A stretch of DNA of 64,000 bases, taken from Platycnemis pennipes (Eukaryota; Arthropoda; Insecta; Odonata; Platycnemididae). The first letter of the stretch is position 1. Each line of letters begins with the position of its first letter. Positions 60,518 through 64,000 of the stretch are shown piece after piece. A program made the translations under genes and the position numbers. The stretch lies in assembly GCA_933228895.1 (NCBI GenBank), contig OW121848.1, positions 84,649,470-84,713,469 on the forward strand, read 5' to 3'. The notes under the pieces were generated by a model that saw only the letters and a list, made by a program, of their open reading frames with translations, made no database searches and was not told the DNA's origin.

Positions 60518-63485
60518 CATCATCATCATAAGTCATCAATCCTCAGATTGGTTTGATGCAGCTCTCCACTGAGTTCTTCTATCGGCTAATCTCTTCATAT
60601 TTACATAATTCTTCTCTTTCACATCGTTTATCACTTGTTCCATATATCTTGCATGAGGCCTTCCTTTGCCATTCTTCCCTTCCACTTGTCCCTCGACGAC
60701 TATCTTCATCAGGCCATCATTTCTCATAATGTGGCTGATCAAGTTGTCCCGTCTTCTTCTTAGGGTATTCAGAAGACTTCTCTTTTCTCCCACTCTTCTT
60801 AAAACTTCCTTGTTACTTACTTGGTCGATCCATTTAATCTTGATCATTCTTCAGTAGCACCACATTTTGAATGCTTCTAACATTTTCTTTTCCGCTTGCT
60901 GTCATTATCCATGCTTCACTACCATAAATAAACATGCTCCAGATGTACGTTCTGATGAATTGTTTCTTTACTTCTATGCTTGTATTTCCAGTGCTAAGTA
61001 GATTATCTTTTGATAGAATTCCCTCTTCTCCTGGGCTATTCTGCCGACAATTTCTTTCTTGCTTCGACCATCACTGATTACTCGGCTTCTAAGGTTATAG
61101 AACTCTTTCACCTCTTCCAGCTTTTTTTTCCTAGTTTAATGTTGGTTTTGGCCTCTTCTCTCTTGCTGCACACCAGCATCTTAGTCTTCTTCTTCTTGAT
61201 TTTCAGCTGATATCTAGAGATTGTCCTTTCCATGATTATCAGCATCTTATTCAGATCCCTGTCTCTGCTATGAGTGCAATGTCATCAGCGAATCTCAGCA
61301 TGCTAATTTTTTCTCCATGGATATTCACCCCAGAAGACTTCTCTTTGATTACATTGATGGCTCTCTCGATGTAAACATTAAAAATTACTGGAGACAGTGC
61401 ACAGCCTTGTCTCACTCCCTTCCTTATTCTTGCTTCTTCACAGCTGGGTCCTGATTTAATCACAGCTACTAGGTTTTTATACAAACTGTGGATAATTCTT
61501 CAATCATAGTAGGACACTCCAATTCCTTTCAGAAGTCCAAGCATTGAATTCCAATCCACGTTGTCAAAGGCCTTCTCTAAATCCACAAATGCAATGAACG
61601 TCGGCTTGTTCTTCTCCATTCTCTTCTCTATGAGCAGCGTAAGAGCTAATATTGCCTCTCTTGTACCCTTACTTTTTCTGAATCCAAATTGATCTTCATC
61701 CAGGAACTCCTCTGCTTTTCGTTCTATTCTTCTGTAGATGATCCTTGTCCATATCTTCGATGCATGTGTTGTCAGGCTTATAGTTCTAAAATATACGCAT
61801 TTCTCCACTCCCTTCTTTTTGGGAATAGGTATGATGATGTTTTTCTTAATGTCCCTGGGAATTTCTCCTGTTGAGTACATGTCGCAAATGGTCTTGTAAA
61901 GATGGGTTAATGTCTTCTCTCCTGCATTATTTATTAGTTCTGCAGGAATATAATCAATTCCAGAAGCCTTATTCATGCGAAGGTCCTTTACTGCAGCATC
62001 AAATTCCGATCTTAATATTGATGCTCCCTTATCATCCTCTTGGACTTCACTTTCCTCTTCGATGACTTTCATGCTGAGATTTTTTCTGTTGTATAACTCT
62101 TCCAGATATTCTTTCCATCTCTTCACTTTGTCTTCATTTTCAATCAAATTCTCCAGACTTGTCCCTTATGGCATTGCATCTTATGCTCCGTTCTTTGAAG
62201 TGGTTCCCCACTATCCTATAGGCAGTTTCCACCTTTCCAAGAGCAAGGTTGTTTTGTACATCCTCGCATAGGCTCTTCATCCATATTTCTCTAGCTTTCC
62301 TGGCTTTGCGACTTATTTCGTTCCTTATTCTTTTGTAGCAAAGCTTACCTTCCTCAGTTTCCACATTCTTGTACTTTCTTCTTTCTTCAATTAGGTCTAA
62401 GTCTTCTTCCGTGATCCATAGCTTCTTCTTGGCAACTTTTCTTCTTCCAAGAGCTTCCTTTGTAGCTTCCTGTAGTCCACATTTAATATTTTTACAGTGC
62501 TCATCCACTGATTTCTCAGTCAGGTCCTCTCCTATGTCGTTTCCCACTGCTTTTTGAAATGCCTGCTGGTGTTGAGCCTCCTTTAGTTTTTCTATTTGCC
62601 ATGCCTTCTTCATTGTTTTCTTCAACGTCTTTAATTTTAGATGGCATTTCATCATTACTAAATTATGGTCACTGTCAATGTCTGCCCCAGGGTAGCTTTT
62701 GCAGTCCTTCACCTGGTTCCTAAATCTCTACTTCACTAAAATGTAGTCTATTTGAAATCTTCTTCTCTCTCCTGGCATTTTCCAAGTGTATCTTCTTTGG
62801 ATATGGTTTTTAAACAAGGTGTTGGCAACCACTAACTTATGTTGTGTGCAGAACTCAAGTAGTCTTTCTCCTCTTTTAATTTAATTCGAATTTAAGTTAA
62901 TTTCGATTAACCAATCCATATTTCCCACTTATTCTTCCATCTTGACCTTCGCCAACGACTGCATTCCAATCTCCTAAAATAATTAGGTTTTCTTCTCCTC
63001 TCACATGTTTTAAACTTCCATGATATCTTCGTAGACATCTTCCACTTCTTCATCTTCGTAGTCCATCGTAGGCATGTGAACCTGAACCACTATGGTATTT
63101 ACAGGTTTGGTCTCGATCTTCACTATTATTATCCTTATTATTCATTGTACTTCAGGAAGCTCTTCACATGCATTCCCGTGCTCTTCCTGAGCATTATGCC
63201 TAATCCAGCATTACCATTTAATGATCCCGTGTGTATAATTCTATAGCTTCTGCTCCAGAAGTCTCCTTCTTCGAGCCACTTCATTTCGCTGATATCTAAT
63301 ATGTCAAGGTCCATTCTTCGCATATCCACCTTTAGGTTTTCCAGTTTCCCGCAGGTCCGAAGCGATCTCACGTTCCAACCCTAAAATCCTTATCACACTT
63401 GACTGATGTACTCTCTCGGGTAGTCCCCGCCCGGAGATCCAAATGGGGGACTATTTTACCTCCAGAATATTTTACTCGAGAGGGT
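60518..63485 (-). mobile_element. RTE-type LINE copy B, nearly complete, opposite orientation
   Basis: Read leftward from 63485: 5' UTR, then endonuclease (SLRTCGKLENLKVDMRRMDL, ISEMKWLEEGDF), DSDHNLVMMK near 62670, and KASGIDYIPAELINNAGEK. The reverse transcriptase follows: SLTTHASKIWTRIIYRR, FGFRKSKGTREAILAL, FVDLEKAFDNVDWNSM, KGVRQGCALSPVIFNVYIE and LRFADDIALIAETG. The C-terminus is IKWIDQVSNKEVLRR..GKGRPHARY. It ends with a TGATGATGATGA tail at about 60518. Segments of 215 and 190 codons stay open, but frameshifts (near 61490, 61250, 60850 and in the endonuclease) inactivate it. It belongs to the same subfamily as copy A, so one member inserted into another. Confidence 0.87.
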
Positions 63486-63486
63486 G

Positions 63487-64000
63487 TGTACCTAACTGGA
63501 GAAATACCCAGGGGCTTTGAGAAAAACATCATCATATTCCCAAATTGAAGGGAGCAGAGAACTGAAAAAATTTTGGACTCTAAGCCTGATGACTCATGCA
63601 TCAAAGCTATAGACAAGCATCATCTACTGAAGAATAGAACAAAAAGCAGAGGAGTTCCTGAATGAAGATCAATTCGAATTCAGGAAAAGTAAGGGTAAAA
63701 TAGAAGCAATGTATGCCCTTAAGCTGTTCATACGGAAGGGAATGGAGAAGAACAAACCAAGGTTCATTGCATGTGGATTTAGATAAGGCTTTTGCGAACG
63801 TGGATTGGAATTCTGAAAGGAATTGGAATGTCCTACAATGACTGAAGAAATATTCAGTTTGCATCAAAAACAAGCAGCTGTCATTAAATATGGACCGAGC
63901 TGAAAGGAAGCAAGAATAAGGAAAAAAAAGTGAGACAAGGCTGTGCACTGTCTCCCATAATTGTTAGTGTTTACATTGAAACAGCCACCAATAAAATCAA
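63487..64000 (+). mobile_element. RTE-type LINE copy A, third part, running off the window
   Basis: The sequence resumes with TGEIPRGFEKNIII near 63494, the segment that follows ICDMYS in copy B. It continues with KAEEFLNEDQFEFRKSKGK, MEKNKPRFIA and, in another frame near the end, VRQGCALSPIIVSVYIE. Because it picks up exactly where the 60467-60517 sliver stops, it is the same copy A split by copy B rather than a third insertion. Frames are broken. It continues past 64000. Confidence 0.78.

Noticed and set aside
63487..64000. A third independent RTE LINE insertion
   Set aside because: It resumes exactly where the copy A sliver at 60517 stops, so it is the same element interrupted by copy B.

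Overview
This is eukaryotic nuclear DNA from an animal, most likely an arthropod (a hemimetabolous insect would fit). The evidence is spliced genes with GT..AG introns, AT-rich spacers broken by CpG-rich blocks, and a repeat load typical of arthropods: RTE-type and CR1/Daphne-like LINEs, piggyBac, hAT and pogo relics, and tRNA-derived SINEs. I cannot name the species. I see no prokaryotic genes, no CRISPR array and no intact tRNA or rRNA gene.

Only two host genes could be recognised, both near the right end and arranged head to head. On the minus strand, 54342 down to 44976, is a complete four-exon gene for a FAM219A/B-like protein of 215 residues. On the plus strand from 54770 are the first three coding exons of DNAI1, the axonemal outer-arm dynein intermediate chain 1. 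The rest of DNAI1 must lie beyond the window. The start codons are 427 bp apart, so the genes probably share a bidirectional promoter, and it holds an X-box-like ciliary motif. From memory, the human orthologues FAM219A and DNAI1 are also adjacent and divergent on chromosome 9p13.3. This looks like a microsyntenic gene pair kept since early bilaterians, and it is the most interesting signal here.

Region by region: 1-37 kb is gene-poor. It has scattered transposon relics (pogo at 5.1-5.7 kb, RTE LINE pieces at 19.7-20.6 and 24.2-25.0 kb, hAT pieces at 26.6-27.3 and 30.4-30.7 kb), two SINE families, and CpG-rich or low-complexity blocks near 3, 12, 15.5, 23.7, 32.5 and 36.6 kb. 37.2-40.5 kb is a foldback-like element whose two ends carry related minisatellites in opposite orientation. 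42.9-43.2 kb is a TTAA-flanked MITE. 45-53 kb is the large third intron of the FAM219 gene. It holds a MITE with a perfect 8-bp target duplication, a broken piggyBac fragment, and an inverted-repeat unit (251-bp arms, about 97% identical) whose right arm was split by a second piggyBac element. 55.6 kb to the end is DNAI1 intron 3 as far as the window reaches. It is filled by one RTE-type LINE that was interrupted twice, by a CR1/Daphne-like LINE and by another RTE-type LINE in the opposite orientation.

All identifications come from reading translations and comparing them with families I remember. No database search was run.
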